NCBI RefSeq assembly: GCF_013204845.1
Contig: NZ_JABMKY010000004.1
Span: 124,001-188,000 of the forward strand
Direction: 5' to 3'
Length of the DNA stretch: 64,000 nucleotides
Source of the DNA: Paenibacillus qinlingensis
GTDB lineage: Bacteria > Bacillota > Bacilli > Paenibacillales > NBRC-103111
Positions 26,542-35,673 of this stretch are shown here, in pieces. The notes below the pieces were generated by a model. The model worked only from the letters and a program-made list of their open reading frames with translations. It did not search any database and was not told where the DNA came from. Both the position numbers and the translations under genes were made by a program. The first letter of the stretch is position 1, and the number at the start of each line of letters is the position of its first letter.

Positions 26542-28983
26542 ATGTTCTTCCTGGATGGCAAAAAGGGAAAATCGAATGCGACAGACGTAAGCAACGAGGA
26601 GAATCCTACGAACGGTAAGTCGAATGAGGCTATCAGTAGACGTAAAGTTTTGGCAACGATAGGGCTTGGCGGCGTCATGTTGGCTGGAAGTGTCTTAGCC
26701 CCTCGACTCGCCTCGGCGGATAACGAGTCGTCGAATGACAAAGGTGGCAAAGACAGCAAAGACAATAAGGATGGGGATCGCGTACAGCAAGTCAACAATG
26801 TGGCTGAACTAAAGTCTCTCCCGCCAGGTCAGTTGAAGGATGGCCAGCATGTGTTTGTTGGCGGTTACAACAAGAGCGGTGACGGCGGTGGTAAGCTGGT
26901 TCGCTTTGTAGCGAATAGTACCAAAGTTGAAAATGGCGGTACCGTGCATAGGCCGATCAATGGTGGTAATGGACGCGAGTCGAACGATGCAGGCAAGGGA
27001 AACAAGCCGCCCAAAGGAGAAGGTTGCTTTGAAGTCGTACATCATGGTGTGGGCGATTTCCGGTGGTTTGGTATTTTCGATACGAGTCAAAATGCGGATA
27101 ATGCGCTGGATGCGTTGGTTAACGATCTTTCAATCCACCGTGTCGAAGCGCACTCAGACCTTAATTTTGTGAAGCGCCATGTGTATCACCGCAGTGACAT
27201 CGAAATTGATTTTCACGGCCACACCGTCACGACCGAGGGAATCGAACTGAACACGTTAGACAACCCGTTCGGAGCGGTCATGTTTTTCCAAGGCGTCGTA
27301 ACTGGCGTGTCGCAAACGGTTACGCTGACGGAAGATATATCTGAATATTCAGATATATTAGAAGTGGCTGATTCATCCATCTTTGAGGTGGATAGCTGGT
27401 GGCACGCACAGATTAAGAATAATGCGGCTGGCGGTGCCCAGCGCGAGCTCGATTACCTCATCAAAGTAACGGAAGTATTCGATGCAACTCACGTCAGATT
27501 CAACTATAAGCTAGGCTGGCTCTTGGCCAAGGGACGTCCGATTACTTACAAAAAAATCAACCCAGCTTTCCGCTGCCATGTGCGCAATATGAGTTTTATC
27601 GGCATACCAGTGCCGCCTAACGGTACTAGTCTCAGACCATTTCCGACATGGGATCAGATTGGATCGAATCCGGTTGCTTATGAATTTGCTGTTGAATGCG
27701 ATGCGTCGGGCATCAAAGCTAGCAAAGTGTTCTGGCCAGTTGTCATGCGGAGATACAATACGCATTATGTGACAGAACGCTGTCAATTGATGAATCCAGA
27801 AGAACGCGATTGGGGCGGCACTGGCTATTTGACGCAGCAGATCAACGTGTTGTACGGGCATGTCCGAGATTGCAATACGAGCAATGCACGTCACTTGAAT
27901 GATTTTACCTGCGCAGCGTATTGTATGGTTGAGAATTGTCATGGTGATGGCGATGAGTACGGTCCGTTCGTCACGCACGGTCAATATGAACATGATCTGA
28001 CTTACATCAACAACTCAGGTCTGTTATCTTTTGCAAACAGCGGTACGACTTGGGGGGATAGTGCGAAGCGTGTGACCGTCAAGAAGCATATTGCATCGCG
28101 GATTGTCGCGAGCAAGCGGTTAACTGACTTAACACTTGAGGATTGCCATGCCGTCGTTACTTACACCAAACCTGGCGTGAAAATGGCTAATTCAGGTTCA
28201 TTCTGGGTAAATATGGACGGCTTGCAGATGAGAGGATGTACAGCGCAAGAGATGGTGACGATATCCAAAGGCTCCTCGCGTGCCAAAAGGAAAAACATCA
28301 TTGATAGCTGCTCCTTCGGCATGCTGAAGGGCTACGAAATCGCTCGTCCGATCCGCAGTGGGACGACCCAAGTAGGGTACACGCCGAGCAATGGGGAACT
28401 GACGATCCTCAATAGCGAATTCTACAACATTGAAGAGGTCACGCTCGGAAGTATTAATAAACTTACACTCATTAATACGTGGTTCAAAGGCCTTCCTCAG
28501 GTAGGAGGAACTGTGAAGGTGGGTACGCGTGAAATCATCATGCAAGGTGGCGGTCTGGTGGATTGCTGTTTCTTGCTCACGGGTGCTTGGGATAAAGTAG
28601 GGGACGTCAACAATCCGAAGAATAAGCCTGATCAATGGATCACCATTGACGGCAGCGCGATGCTTAGTGGAGTAAATGGGGAGAAGGCGTTTCTGAAGAG
28701 CTTAGATTCAACGAATGTGGTTACTTGGAATTTTGGAAACTGTACGAGTGTTGCCTCGGATGCTAGTACAGCACATTTCTCCATTCAAGGTGGGATGAAT
28801 AAATTGAAGGCGATCGGCTCCCAATTTATTGGAGGGAAGTATGACGCATCGGCTAACGCATTTGGCAGCGGTACCTACCTCATTATGACATCTTGTGTGG
28901 AAGAAGGCGTGAATCGGACTGCACTTCCAGCAGAAAGTGATACAGTGAAACATAGCGCAGGAAATTTTACCATTTTTTACTAA
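26542..28983 (+). CDS. Tat-exported right-handed beta-helix protein, paralogue of the 16750 protein
   Basis: This 813-aa protein starts at 26542 ten bases after AGAGGAG. The N-terminus carries a twin-arginine signal near residue 32 (SRRKVLATIG, hydrophobic core, then LASA). A charged linker (DNKDGDRVQQ) follows, then the tailspike/pectate-lyase leader KDGQHVFVGGYNKSGDGG and VGDFRWFGIFDTS. The rest aligns with the 16750 protein throughout, sharing for example LTQQ(I/L)NVLYGHVRDC and NARHLNDFTC. An insertion near residue 145 is unique to this copy. Tat export implies folding or cofactor loading in the cytoplasm first. It is probably a secreted polysaccharide depolymerase feeding the importer; activity is inferred. 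Confidence 0.83.
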   Translation: MFFLDGKKGKSNATDVSNEENPTNGKSNEAISRRKVLATIGLGGVMLAGSVLAPRLASADNESSNDKGGKDSKDNKDGDRVQQVNNVAELKSLPPGQLKDGQHVFVGGYNKSGDGGGKLVRFVANSTKVENGGTVHRPINGGNGRESNDAGKGNKPPKGEGCFEVVHHGVGDFRWFGIFDTSQNADNALDALVNDLSIHRVEAHSDLNFVKRHVYHRSDIEIDFHGHTVTTEGIELNTLDNPFGAVMFFQGVVTGVSQTVTLTEDISEYSDILEVADSSIFEVDSWWHAQIKNNAAGGAQRELDYLIKVTEVFDATHVRFNYKLGWLLAKGRPITYKKINPAFRCHVRNMSFIGIPVPPNGTSLRPFPTWDQIGSNPVAYEFAVECDASGIKASKVFWPVVMRRYNTHYVTERCQLMNPEERDWGGTGYLTQQINVLYGHVRDCNTSNARHLNDFTCAAYCMVENCHGDGDEYGPFVTHGQYEHDLTYINNSGLLSFANSGTTWGDSAKRVTVKKHIASRIVASKRLTDLTLEDCHAVVTYTKPGVKMANSGSFWVNMDGLQMRGCTAQEMVTISKGSSRAKRKNIIDSCSFGMLKGYEIARPIRSGTTQVGYTPSNGELTILNSEFYNIEEVTLGSINKLTLINTWFKGLPQVGGTVKVGTREIIMQGGGLVDCCFLLTGAWDKVGDVNNPKNKPDQWITIDGSAMLSGVNGEKAFLKSLDSTNVVTWNFGNCTSVASDASTAHFSIQGGMNKLKAIGSQFIGGKYDASANAFGSGTYLIMTSCVEEGVNRTALPAESDTVKHSAGNFTIFY

Positions 28984-29013
28984 TTGGCAATAGTCGTTGA
29001 AACCTTATGTACA

Positions 29014-29085
29014 TTGACATGTGATGGTGGGTCGTTGCTATAATACTAATAACAATGCGGATACAGGAAGTGCCCATGTTTCCTG
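29014..29085 (+). promoter_or_regulatory. internal promoter and leader hairpin of the GntR-fusion gene
   Basis: TTGACA (29014-29019) and TATAAT (29039-29044) are both perfect but 19 bases apart, longer than optimal. A small hairpin in the leader (CAGGAA and TTTCCTG, 29064-29085) follows. This would allow the regulator and downstream genes to be expressed independently of the 18993 promoter. Confidence 0.6.
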
Positions 29086-29122
29086 ATCTTGTCAGTGTAT
29101 CGGATGGAAATGAGGTTTATAG

Positions 29123-30502
29123 ATGGAAAAACGGACAACTCGCAGCTCCTCTCGCTCGCGCCTAAGCGAACTCGTCAACACATTGAGAGAAGATATTTTG
29201 ACAGGAAAGCGGTCGGTGGGGGAATATTTACCTTCCGAGAAGACGTTCGCCGCGGAATACAATTTAAGCAATCAATCGGTTCGTAAAGGGCTGGACATTC
29301 TTGTTGCCGAGGAATTAATCGAGAAAATCCCTCGTGTTGGTACCAAGGTTGTTGGTGCACCTGAAGGCGCTTTCGTAACAGTGAAGCTTGGCTTTCATAG
29401 TTCCGTTACCGATGAGGCGGATATTCACAGGTTGCTATCCAGTTTTCAAAAAGAAAACCCGCATATTCGGGTACAAGCTGTTCCTACCTCAAGCAATAAT
29501 TACAGTTATATCAGCGAGTACTTATCCAGTGGGCTTCTCGACGTGGTCATGATGAACTTTAAGGATTTTCAGGAGTGCGTGGAAACTGGCGAAGAAGGAA
29601 TGCTGGAGCCGACGGAACGGAATCCAGAGTTGTATTCATTTTTATCAGATGCCTTTGTGGCAGATGGTCGCCAACTCGTGCAGCCGTTTATTTTTTCCCC
29701 ACTTATTCTATGTTACAACCGCGAACATTTCCATGAGGCGAACTTGCCTGAACCAGATAGCAGCTGGCAGTGGAAGGATCTGATCACGTATTCGTCAAAG
29801 CTGGCGATTCCGAATGAACGCCTCGGTTTTCACTGTGACTTGTATTCACCCAATCGATGGCCGCTGCTACTGTTGCAAACAGGCGGGAAGTTCGAGCGTC
29901 ATGAAGATGGCAGACTTAAGCTTGCTGGTACAGCTATGATGGATGCGCTTCGCTATTGTGGCGAGATGAAGCATAGTATTCCTTCTTTGTCAGAAGGGAT
30001 TACAACTGGTGAATCAGAGTTGCTCCTGGCCAAAGGCAAAGCCTCGATCATTATGACCAGTTACTTCTACTTAAATTACTTGCTGGGTGAGCGGCTGTCC
30101 TTTGACATCGCCCCTGTACCGCATTTTGGTACGCCAATGACGATGCTGCTTAACACGGGACTTGCTGTCAATCGGAAGTCACAGGTGAAGGACGCGGCAG
30201 TCAAGTTAGTCGAATATCTAACTAGCTATAAGGCACAACTTTTCGTTCGTCAGCATACATACAGTCTGCCCGCCAGAAAATCTGCCGCAGAGTGGGTAGG
30301 GGAAGAAAAACGCTATCTGCCGTCCCGATTTTCACTATTCCGTGAAACGATACCTGGTTTTCGCTATTTCACGGATTTAGCCATAAGTGCGAGAGAGCTG
30401 TCTGAAATAAACCAAGAACTCAAAATGTATTGGGCAGGCTTGGAAACGGAAGAGGTATTGTGTTCGCATATCGAAGAGCGTCTTACTGTTAGCTCGGTGT
30501 GA
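29123..30502 (+). CDS. GntR-type winged-helix regulator fused to a family-1 solute-binding domain
   Basis: The 459-aa protein has a GntR-type DNA-binding head (residues about 12-80: LREDILTGKRSVGEYLPSE, then AEYNLSNQSVRKGLDIL) joined to an extracellular-type solute-binding domain (about 88-440: LLSSFQKENPHIRVQA, YNREHFHEANLPEP, SSWQWKDLITYSSKLA). Known GntR subfamilies carry FadR, HutC or aminotransferase effector domains, not this type. There is no signal peptide, so it should bind an intracellular sugar or sugar acid and regulate the surrounding carbohydrate genes. It starts after GAGG in a leader with its own promoter. Domain calls are secure; ligand and target are inferred. Confidence 0.85.
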   Translation: MEKRTTRSSSRSRLSELVNTLREDILTGKRSVGEYLPSEKTFAAEYNLSNQSVRKGLDILVAEELIEKIPRVGTKVVGAPEGAFVTVKLGFHSSVTDEADIHRLLSSFQKENPHIRVQAVPTSSNNYSYISEYLSSGLLDVVMMNFKDFQECVETGEEGMLEPTERNPELYSFLSDAFVADGRQLVQPFIFSPLILCYNREHFHEANLPEPDSSWQWKDLITYSSKLAIPNERLGFHCDLYSPNRWPLLLLQTGGKFERHEDGRLKLAGTAMMDALRYCGEMKHSIPSLSEGITTGESELLLAKGKASIIMTSYFYLNYLLGERLSFDIAPVPHFGTPMTMLLNTGLAVNRKSQVKDAAVKLVEYLTSYKAQLFVRQHTYSLPARKSAAEWVGEEKRYLPSRFSLFRETIPGFRYFTDLAISARELSEINQELKMYWAGLETEEVLCSHIEERLTVSSV

Positions 30503-30559
30503 GCTTCCAATCAAGATCGATGTAGGTCAAAAGTCGTCTAACCAGAAGGAGTGAGTTAT

Positions 30560-30772
30560 GTGCCGCATTTTAGTGCTTCAACTATTATGTTACTAATTAT
30601 AACTGCGCTGGTATTGTTCGGTCCCAAGAAGCTGCCTGAATTAGGTCGTGCGTTTGGTAAGACCTTGAGGGAGTTTAAGAAGGGAACGAAGGGCTTCATG
30701 GAGGAAGAGGACTCATCCCCTTCACTGCAGTCACGTAAAGATGCTCACATGGATGAGGCCAATAAACGATAA
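30560..30772 (+). CDS. tatA: twin-arginine translocase subunit TatA/TatE family
   Basis: This 70-aa protein starts at GTG 30560, eight bases after GAAGGAG. It has the TatA pattern: one membrane helix ([15 protein letters not shown]), the [15 protein letters not shown] hinge and amphipathic helix, then a charged acidic tail. TatA oligomers form the pore of the Tat system. No tatC is nearby, so it would have to work with TatC encoded elsewhere. Its position three genes after a Tat-signal beta-helix protein suggests a dedicated TatA for exporting that enzyme, as occurs for phosphodiesterase PhoD in Bacillus subtilis. That pairing is inferred from proximity. Confidence 0.92.
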   Translation: MPHFSASTIMLLIITALVLFGPKKLPELGRAFGKTLREFKKGTKGFMEEEDSSPSLQSRKDAHMDEANKR

Positions 30773-30916
30773 ATGATTCTCTGTAACATATAGCAATGAA
30801 ACAGATCGACTCGATAGGGCTATTGCCGGATGGAGTACGGTCTCTTTCCGATGCCATAAAAACGCCATTAAACGCTTTCTGAAAGACTACTTTTTAGCTA
30901 AAAGGCGGTGCAATAG

Positions 30917-31768
30917 ATGATCTTTGATTGTCATACGCATTTATTTCTTCCCGGTCAAACCAACGGCCCCTTCCTAGCTGCGGTCAAGCGCAGTTGGGGA
31001 GAGGATATGGATATCATCGCTACGCCAGAGATGCATGAAGAAAATATACGTGCTTTTGATGGAGCTATCGTGCTTGCTTTTGACGCTCCTGCTACCGGCA
31101 TCCAAGTACCCAATCAGGTTGTTGCTGAGTATGTAGCTAAGCATCGTGGACGATTATTCGGCTTTGCAAGCATCGATCCGAACAGGCCGTCTGCGGCTCG
31201 ATTACTTGAGGAGGCTATCAAAGAATATGGCCTTAGCGGACTTAAGCTAGGTCCGATCTATCAGAATTTTTATCCTGGAGAACAACGTCATTTTGAGTTG
31301 TATGCCAAAGCAGATGAATTGGGATTGCCCATTATGTGGCATCAAGGCACTTCCTTCGTACCCGAAGGTTACCTGGATGCTTCCAGGCCAGCAGCATTAG
31401 ATCCGATAGCCCGTGCATTTCCTTCTCTGAAAATGGTTATTGCGCATATGGGGCACCCTTGGGTGGATGAGTGTATTGCCGTTGTTCGCAAAAATGCCAA
31501 TATGTATATGGATTTGTCGGCATTAGGTTCACGACCGTGGCAGTTCTATAACGCACTCGTTTCCGCCATGGAGTATGGGGTCACGCATAAGATTTTATTC
31601 GGCTCCGATTATCCTTTCTTCTCCACACAACAAACCATCGACTCTTTACGAAATATTAACCACTTGGTTGAAGGTACGAAGATGCCGCACATTCCGGAGA
31701 AGATTATCGAAGACATCATTCACCGCAACACGCCAGAGATACTTGGTCTGAACGCATCCCTTTACTAA
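30917..31768 (+). CDS. amidohydrolase family protein (Amidohydro_2)
   Basis: This 283-aa TIM-barrel metal hydrolase starts after AAGGCGGTG. Metal and active-site marks run in order: FDCHTHLFLPG (HxH), GLKLGPIYQNF, MWHQGTSF, AHMGHPWVDE and GSDYPFFS with the conserved aspartate. Family members include sugar lactonases, decarboxylases of the ACMSD type and 2-pyrone-4,6-dicarboxylate hydrolase. Beside a dehydrogenase and an aldonate-type dehydratase, hydrolysis of a sugar lactone is the most economical reading, but decarboxylase activity cannot be excluded. It opens the three-enzyme block 30917-34008. Confidence 0.87.
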   Translation: MIFDCHTHLFLPGQTNGPFLAAVKRSWGEDMDIIATPEMHEENIRAFDGAIVLAFDAPATGIQVPNQVVAEYVAKHRGRLFGFASIDPNRPSAARLLEEAIKEYGLSGLKLGPIYQNFYPGEQRHFELYAKADELGLPIMWHQGTSFVPEGYLDASRPAALDPIARAFPSLKMVIAHMGHPWVDECIAVVRKNANMYMDLSALGSRPWQFYNALVSAMEYGVTHKILFGSDYPFFSTQQTIDSLRNINHLVEGTKMPHIPEKIIEDIIHRNTPEILGLNASLY

Positions 31769-31791
31769 ATCATTTTCAGGAGGTATGAGAT

Positions 31792-33081
31792 ATGTCAAAG
31801 AATATTGAGCTGCATGAAGAATCGAAATTGTACTCGCCAGGCGGGGTACATACGTCCATTCGTAATGTGAATCCCATGAAGGTTTTTACGAAAGGTGAGG
31901 GCGCTTATATTTACGATGCGGATGGCAAGAAGTACATCGACTATCAAGGAGCATTCGGGCCGATCATCTTGGGTCATAGCCACCATTATGTCAACCGCAA
32001 AGTGATTGAGGCCATTGAGCGAACCGATTTGTATGGCGTCGGATGTACGGATCTGGAAGTGGAATTGTCGCGCAAAATTTGTACACACGTCCCATCTTCG
32101 GAGCAGGTGCTCTTTTGCAATTCAGGATCTGAAGCCACCTATCATGCGATTCGCCTAACCCGTGCGATTACAGGTCGCAACAAGCTGATTAAATTTCAAG
32201 GCTGCTATCACGGCTGGCACGATTATGTCGCTCGCAATATGCTTAGTTCTTGGGACATGATTGGCAAAAGGGATCCGGGATCTGCCGGCATGTTAGATGA
32301 AGCGATCGACAATACCTTGGTCTGTACCTTCAACGATCTCGATGATGTGGAGAGAACCTTCCGTGAAAATAAAGGGCAAATCGCATCGTTGATTGTCGAA
32401 CCGATTCCCCATAATATAGGGTGCGTGATGCCGCAGCCTGGCTTCTTGGAAGGGCTTCGTGAGCTTTGCACGGCACATGGTGCACTGCTTATCTTTGATG
32501 AAGTGATTACAGGCTTCCGCCATGATATTGGCGGTTATCAGAAGGTTGCAGGCGTTACTCCCGATTTGACAACGATGGGGAAAGCGATGGCGAACGGCTA
32601 TCCGATTGCAGCTGTAGCGGGTAAGCGTGAATATATGCAGCGTTTCAATACGTACCCAGGCGGAGATGTGTGGTTTGCAGGCACCTATAATGGTCATTCT
32701 GTAGGCACGGCTGCCTCGATAGCAACACTTGAACTGATGGAGAACGAACCGGTACATGAGCATATTTTCCGTTTGGGGGAGAAGATGCGTTCCGGCATTC
32801 GTGGCATTCATGAACGACTTGGTATCGAGGCGTATGTGGCAGGCTTCGGTTCCGTATGGACAACATACTTCATGAATAGCGAACCGAAGAACTACTCGGA
32901 TTTGCAGCAAAATGATGCAGAGCTTTACGTAGCCTATCGTAAGAAGCTGATCGAGAATGGAATTTTCAAAATGCCAATGAATATTAAACGCAATCATATT
33001 AGTTACTCTCATACCGACGAGGACGTTGACACAACACTTACAATCATCGAGTCCGTCTTGAAGGAACTTGTAAATAAATAA
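31792..33081 (+). CDS. class III aminotransferase, glutamate-1-semialdehyde aminomutase-like
   Basis: This 429-aa PLP enzyme starts after AGGAGG. It has the substrate/cofactor marks of the HemL group (YSPGGVHTSIRNV, FCNSGSEATYHAIRLTRA, CYHGWHDY), the cofactor aspartate in LLIFDEVITGFRHD and the PLP lysine in TTMGKAMANGYP near residue 265. True HemL would sit with haem genes. Here it lies between an amidohydrolase and an FAH hydrolase, so it is more likely a catabolic aminotransferase or aminomutase acting on an amino-sugar-derived or keto-acid intermediate. The specific reaction is not evident. Confidence 0.87.
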   Translation: MSKNIELHEESKLYSPGGVHTSIRNVNPMKVFTKGEGAYIYDADGKKYIDYQGAFGPIILGHSHHYVNRKVIEAIERTDLYGVGCTDLEVELSRKICTHVPSSEQVLFCNSGSEATYHAIRLTRAITGRNKLIKFQGCYHGWHDYVARNMLSSWDMIGKRDPGSAGMLDEAIDNTLVCTFNDLDDVERTFRENKGQIASLIVEPIPHNIGCVMPQPGFLEGLRELCTAHGALLIFDEVITGFRHDIGGYQKVAGVTPDLTTMGKAMANGYPIAAVAGKREYMQRFNTYPGGDVWFAGTYNGHSVGTAASIATLELMENEPVHEHIFRLGEKMRSGIRGIHERLGIEAYVAGFGSVWTTYFMNSEPKNYSDLQQNDAELYVAYRKKLIENGIFKMPMNIKRNHISYSHTDEDVDTTLTIIESVLKELVNK

Positions 33082-33105
33082 TCTAAAGATAGGAGGATAC
33101 GGCAC

Positions 33106-34008
33106 ATGAAATTTGTTTCGTTTCTTCATAAAGACAACTACCGATTAGGTGTCAAAATAGAGCAAGGTGTGGTCGATGTTGTGGCGGCACTCTCCGCAGT
33201 AACGGATGAGAACGCGATTCCGACAACCATCCATGAGGTTATTGAAGGTGGTGCCGAGGTTTTAAATCATCTTCTTTCATTTATAGAACGAGTTCTTGTT
33301 GCGGATACTGATCAAACCGCTTATCTATTGGATGAATCTACATTAACCCTTGGACCATGCGTCACGCATCCGAATAAAATCATATGCGTGGGCCTTAATT
33401 ATCGCAGACATGCGGAGGAAACGAATGCAGGGATCCCGCAATTTCCTATTTTGTTCAACAAGTTCAATAACGCATTAGCCGGTCATGGCGAAGAGATTTC
33501 GTTACCCAAGGTTTCAGTGAAAGTTGATTATGAAGCGGAATTAGCCATTGTTATTGGTAAAAAAGCGAAATACATTTCGAAGGAACAAGCGCTTTCTCAT
33601 GTCTTCGGGTACTGTAATGCCAATGATTTATCAGCCCGCGATTTACAAGTGAGGACCCCCCAATGGTTGTTGGGAAAATCGTGTGATCAATTTGCCCCTA
33701 TCGGTCCTTATGTTGTGACGGCAGATGAAGTAGGCAACCCGAATGATCTTGCGATTACAACGATTGTAAATGGAGAGGTAAGGCAGCATTCGAATACATC
33801 GGATATGATATTCCATTGCGATGAAATCGTCAGCTACATTTCACAGCATATGACCTTATTGCCGGGAGATATTATTTTGACAGGGACACCTGAGGGTGTT
33901 GTGTTAGGATATCCGCCAGATAAGCAGGTATATCTGCAAGATGGGGATACCGTGACGATTGAGATTGAGAAGCTCGGAGCGTTAACCAATCGGTTGATTG
34001 CGGAGTAA
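33106..34008 (+). CDS. fumarylacetoacetate hydrolase family protein
   Basis: This 300-aa protein starts after AGGAGG. The FAH fold marks are present: IICVGLNYRRHAEE, metal-binding DYEAELAIVIGKKA, and NANDLSARDLQ with a C-terminal GTPEGV loop. The family cleaves or decarboxylates keto acids. Members in L-fucose and L-rhamnose non-phosphorylative pathways cleave 2,4-diketo-3-deoxy sugar acids to pyruvate plus a hydroxyacid. With an SDR and an IlvD/Edd dehydratase on the same strand, that reaction is the best guess here. A terminator follows, so it is the last gene of the locus. Confidence 0.9.
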   Translation: MKFVSFLHKDNYRLGVKIEQGVVDVVAALSAVTDENAIPTTIHEVIEGGAEVLNHLLSFIERVLVADTDQTAYLLDESTLTLGPCVTHPNKIICVGLNYRRHAEETNAGIPQFPILFNKFNNALAGHGEEISLPKVSVKVDYEAELAIVIGKKAKYISKEQALSHVFGYCNANDLSARDLQVRTPQWLLGKSCDQFAPIGPYVVTADEVGNPNDLAITTIVNGEVRQHSNTSDMIFHCDEIVSYISQHMTLLPGDIILTGTPEGVVLGYPPDKQVYLQDGDTVTIEIEKLGALTNRLIAE

Positions 34009-34022
34009 AAGAGGATTTGAAA

Positions 34023-34078
34023 ATAACGGGACTGTCCCACAAGTAGAGTAGCTACTTATGAGACGGCCCCGTTTCTTT
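34023..34078 (+). terminator. terminator closing the carbohydrate locus
   Basis: AACGGGACTGTC pairs imperfectly with GACGGCCCCGTT, with an inner CAAGTAG/CTACTTA pairing, followed by TTCTTTTTG. The outer part resembles the IS1182-type ends at 36459 and 38284 only in a short GGGACTGTCC stretch, so I call it a terminator. Confidence 0.7.
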
Positions 34079-34094
34079 TTGTCATGTATGTAGA

Positions 34095-34652
34095 TTAGGC
34101 CAGTAATTTCAAGAACTCACGCATAAAACCAGGTAAATCCGGCCATGCATGACCGCTGACGAGTTTCCCATCGACATGAAGCGTATTTGTTGTATAGGTT
34201 GCGCCAAGCGCTTCTACATCTAAGCGACATGCGTTATATGCCGTTAACGTGCGACCCTCAAAGAGGGATCTGTCTTTCAGCGCGGCGAATACTTGTGCAC
34301 CATGACAGATGGCGCCAATAGGCTTATCCGCTTCAAGGAAATGACGAAGGATGCGTGGCACATCTTCACTCGAACGAATGTATTCTGGAGCTCTGCCGCC
34401 AGGAATGATAAGCCCATCGAACTGGCTGGGATCGACATCGGCGAAAGCGACGTGGGAGGGGAGAAGATGTCCTGGTTTTTCGGTGTACGTTTCCCAATCT
34501 TCTACGAAATCGTGAACGACGGTACGAAGCACTTTCTTCACGGGAGATGCGATCACAGCCTCATATCCCTCCTCTAATACACGGTAATAGGGATAGTATA
34601 CTTCCAATACTTCTACAGCATCACCAGTTAGAAATAAGATCCTTTTGGACAT
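34095..34652 (-). CDS. DJ-1/PfpI family protein
   Basis: This 185-aa protein starts at 34652 with AAGGAG eight bases upstream; a longer frame to 34685 has no ribosome site. It has the class I glutamine amidotransferase-like fold: an N-terminal ILFLTGDAVEVLE with the conserved acidic residue, DGLIIPGGRAPEYI, and the nucleophile elbow AICHGAQV with its cysteine-histidine pair. Relatives act as glyoxalase III, deglycases or chaperones and respond to stress. It is convergent with the carbohydrate locus and has no obvious operon partner. Confidence 0.9.
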   Translation of the reverse strand: MSKRILFLTGDAVEVLEVYYPYYRVLEEGYEAVIASPVKKVLRTVVHDFVEDWETYTEKPGHLLPSHVAFADVDPSQFDGLIIPGGRAPEYIRSSEDVPRILRHFLEADKPIGAICHGAQVFAALKDRSLFEGRTLTAYNACRLDVEALGATYTTNTLHVDGKLVSGHAWPDLPGFMREFLKLLA

Positions 34653-34845
34653 AAAATCACTCCTTGGCAATAGTTGGTAATCCATATTTAATTATGAACA
34701 AACCTGGTTTTCTTGTATACGGGTGGAATTTGAGAAAAATTGTCGAATGGGATATTCAATAATGATGTTCATTGCCCAGGATAATGTTTATAATAGATAA
34801 ATAAATTATGATGAGAAGCTAATCTATGAGGTGAATAGTTGAATT

Positions 34846-35640
34846 ATGAAAGCTTATTTAGAACTGCTTAAGGATGTCTTAGATCAAGGTGCTGAAAAGG
34901 GAGATCGCACAGGAACAGGAACGATTTCTGTTTTTGGGCGTCAGATGCGTATCAACTTGAGCGAAGGGTTCCCTCTTTTAACAACGAAGAAGCTGCACAT
35001 CAAATCCATTGTTCATGAACTGCTGTGGTTCATAAGCGGCAGCACGAATGTCCAATATTTGCGCGAAAATGGTGTTTCGATCTGGGATGAGTGGGCGGAT
35101 GAAGATGGAAATCTTGGCCGCGTATACGGTGCACAGTGGCGTACATGGCTAGCGCCAAATGGGCAAATTATCGATCAAATTGAGAAGCTGATTCACCAAA
35201 TCAAGACGAATCCGGATTCGCGCAGACACTTGGTTAGCGCTTGGAACCCTGCGGAAGTGGATCACATGGCGTTACCGCCTTGCCACTATGCGTTTCAATT
35301 TTATGTAGCGAACGGTCGTTTATCGTGCATGTTCCAAATGAGGTCCGTCGACACGTTCTTAGGCCTGCCTTTTAACCTGGCGTCGTATGCGCTGTTAACC
35401 CATATGATTGCTCAGCAATGTGATCTCGAAGTAGGGGATCTGATCTGGAACGGCGGGGATGTACACATCTATCAGAATCATGTTGAACAAGTGAATAAAC
35501 AACTAACGAGAGAGCCGCAAGAGCTGCCAACGCTTCATATCAAAAGAAAGCCAGCTTCCATCTTCGAATACCAATTCGATGATTTTGAATTTCTGAACTA
35601 CACACCGCTGCCGGGCATCAAGGCGCCGATTGCGATCTAA
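34846..35640 (+). CDS. thyA: thymidylate synthase
   Basis: ThyA methylates dUMP to dTMP using 5,10-methylene-tetrahydrofolate. The length of 264 aa matches the Escherichia coli-type enzyme. Family marks include [13 protein letters not shown], the catalytic cysteine in [28 protein letters not shown], and the dUMP-binding [11 protein letters not shown]. It lies 33 bases before dfrA. This is the usual folate-linked pair, because the reaction consumes reduced folate that DfrA restores. A TATAAT is visible at 34789-34794, but no convincing -35 accompanies it. Confidence 0.98.
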   Translation: MKAYLELLKDVLDQGAEKGDRTGTGTISVFGRQMRINLSEGFPLLTTKKLHIKSIVHELLWFISGSTNVQYLRENGVSIWDEWADEDGNLGRVYGAQWRTWLAPNGQIIDQIEKLIHQIKTNPDSRRHLVSAWNPAEVDHMALPPCHYAFQFYVANGRLSCMFQMRSVDTFLGLPFNLASYALLTHMIAQQCDLEVGDLIWNGGDVHIYQNHVEQVNKQLTREPQELPTLHIKRKPASIFEYQFDDFEFLNYTPLPGIKAPIAI

Positions 35641-35673
35641 GGAAGTAGTTGTAAGGAAAGGAGTGTTCGCTGT

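Noticed and set aside
34023..34078. Possible third IS1182 end after the FAH gene
   Set aside because: Only about ten bases (GGGACTGTCC) match; the rest forms a self-contained terminator.
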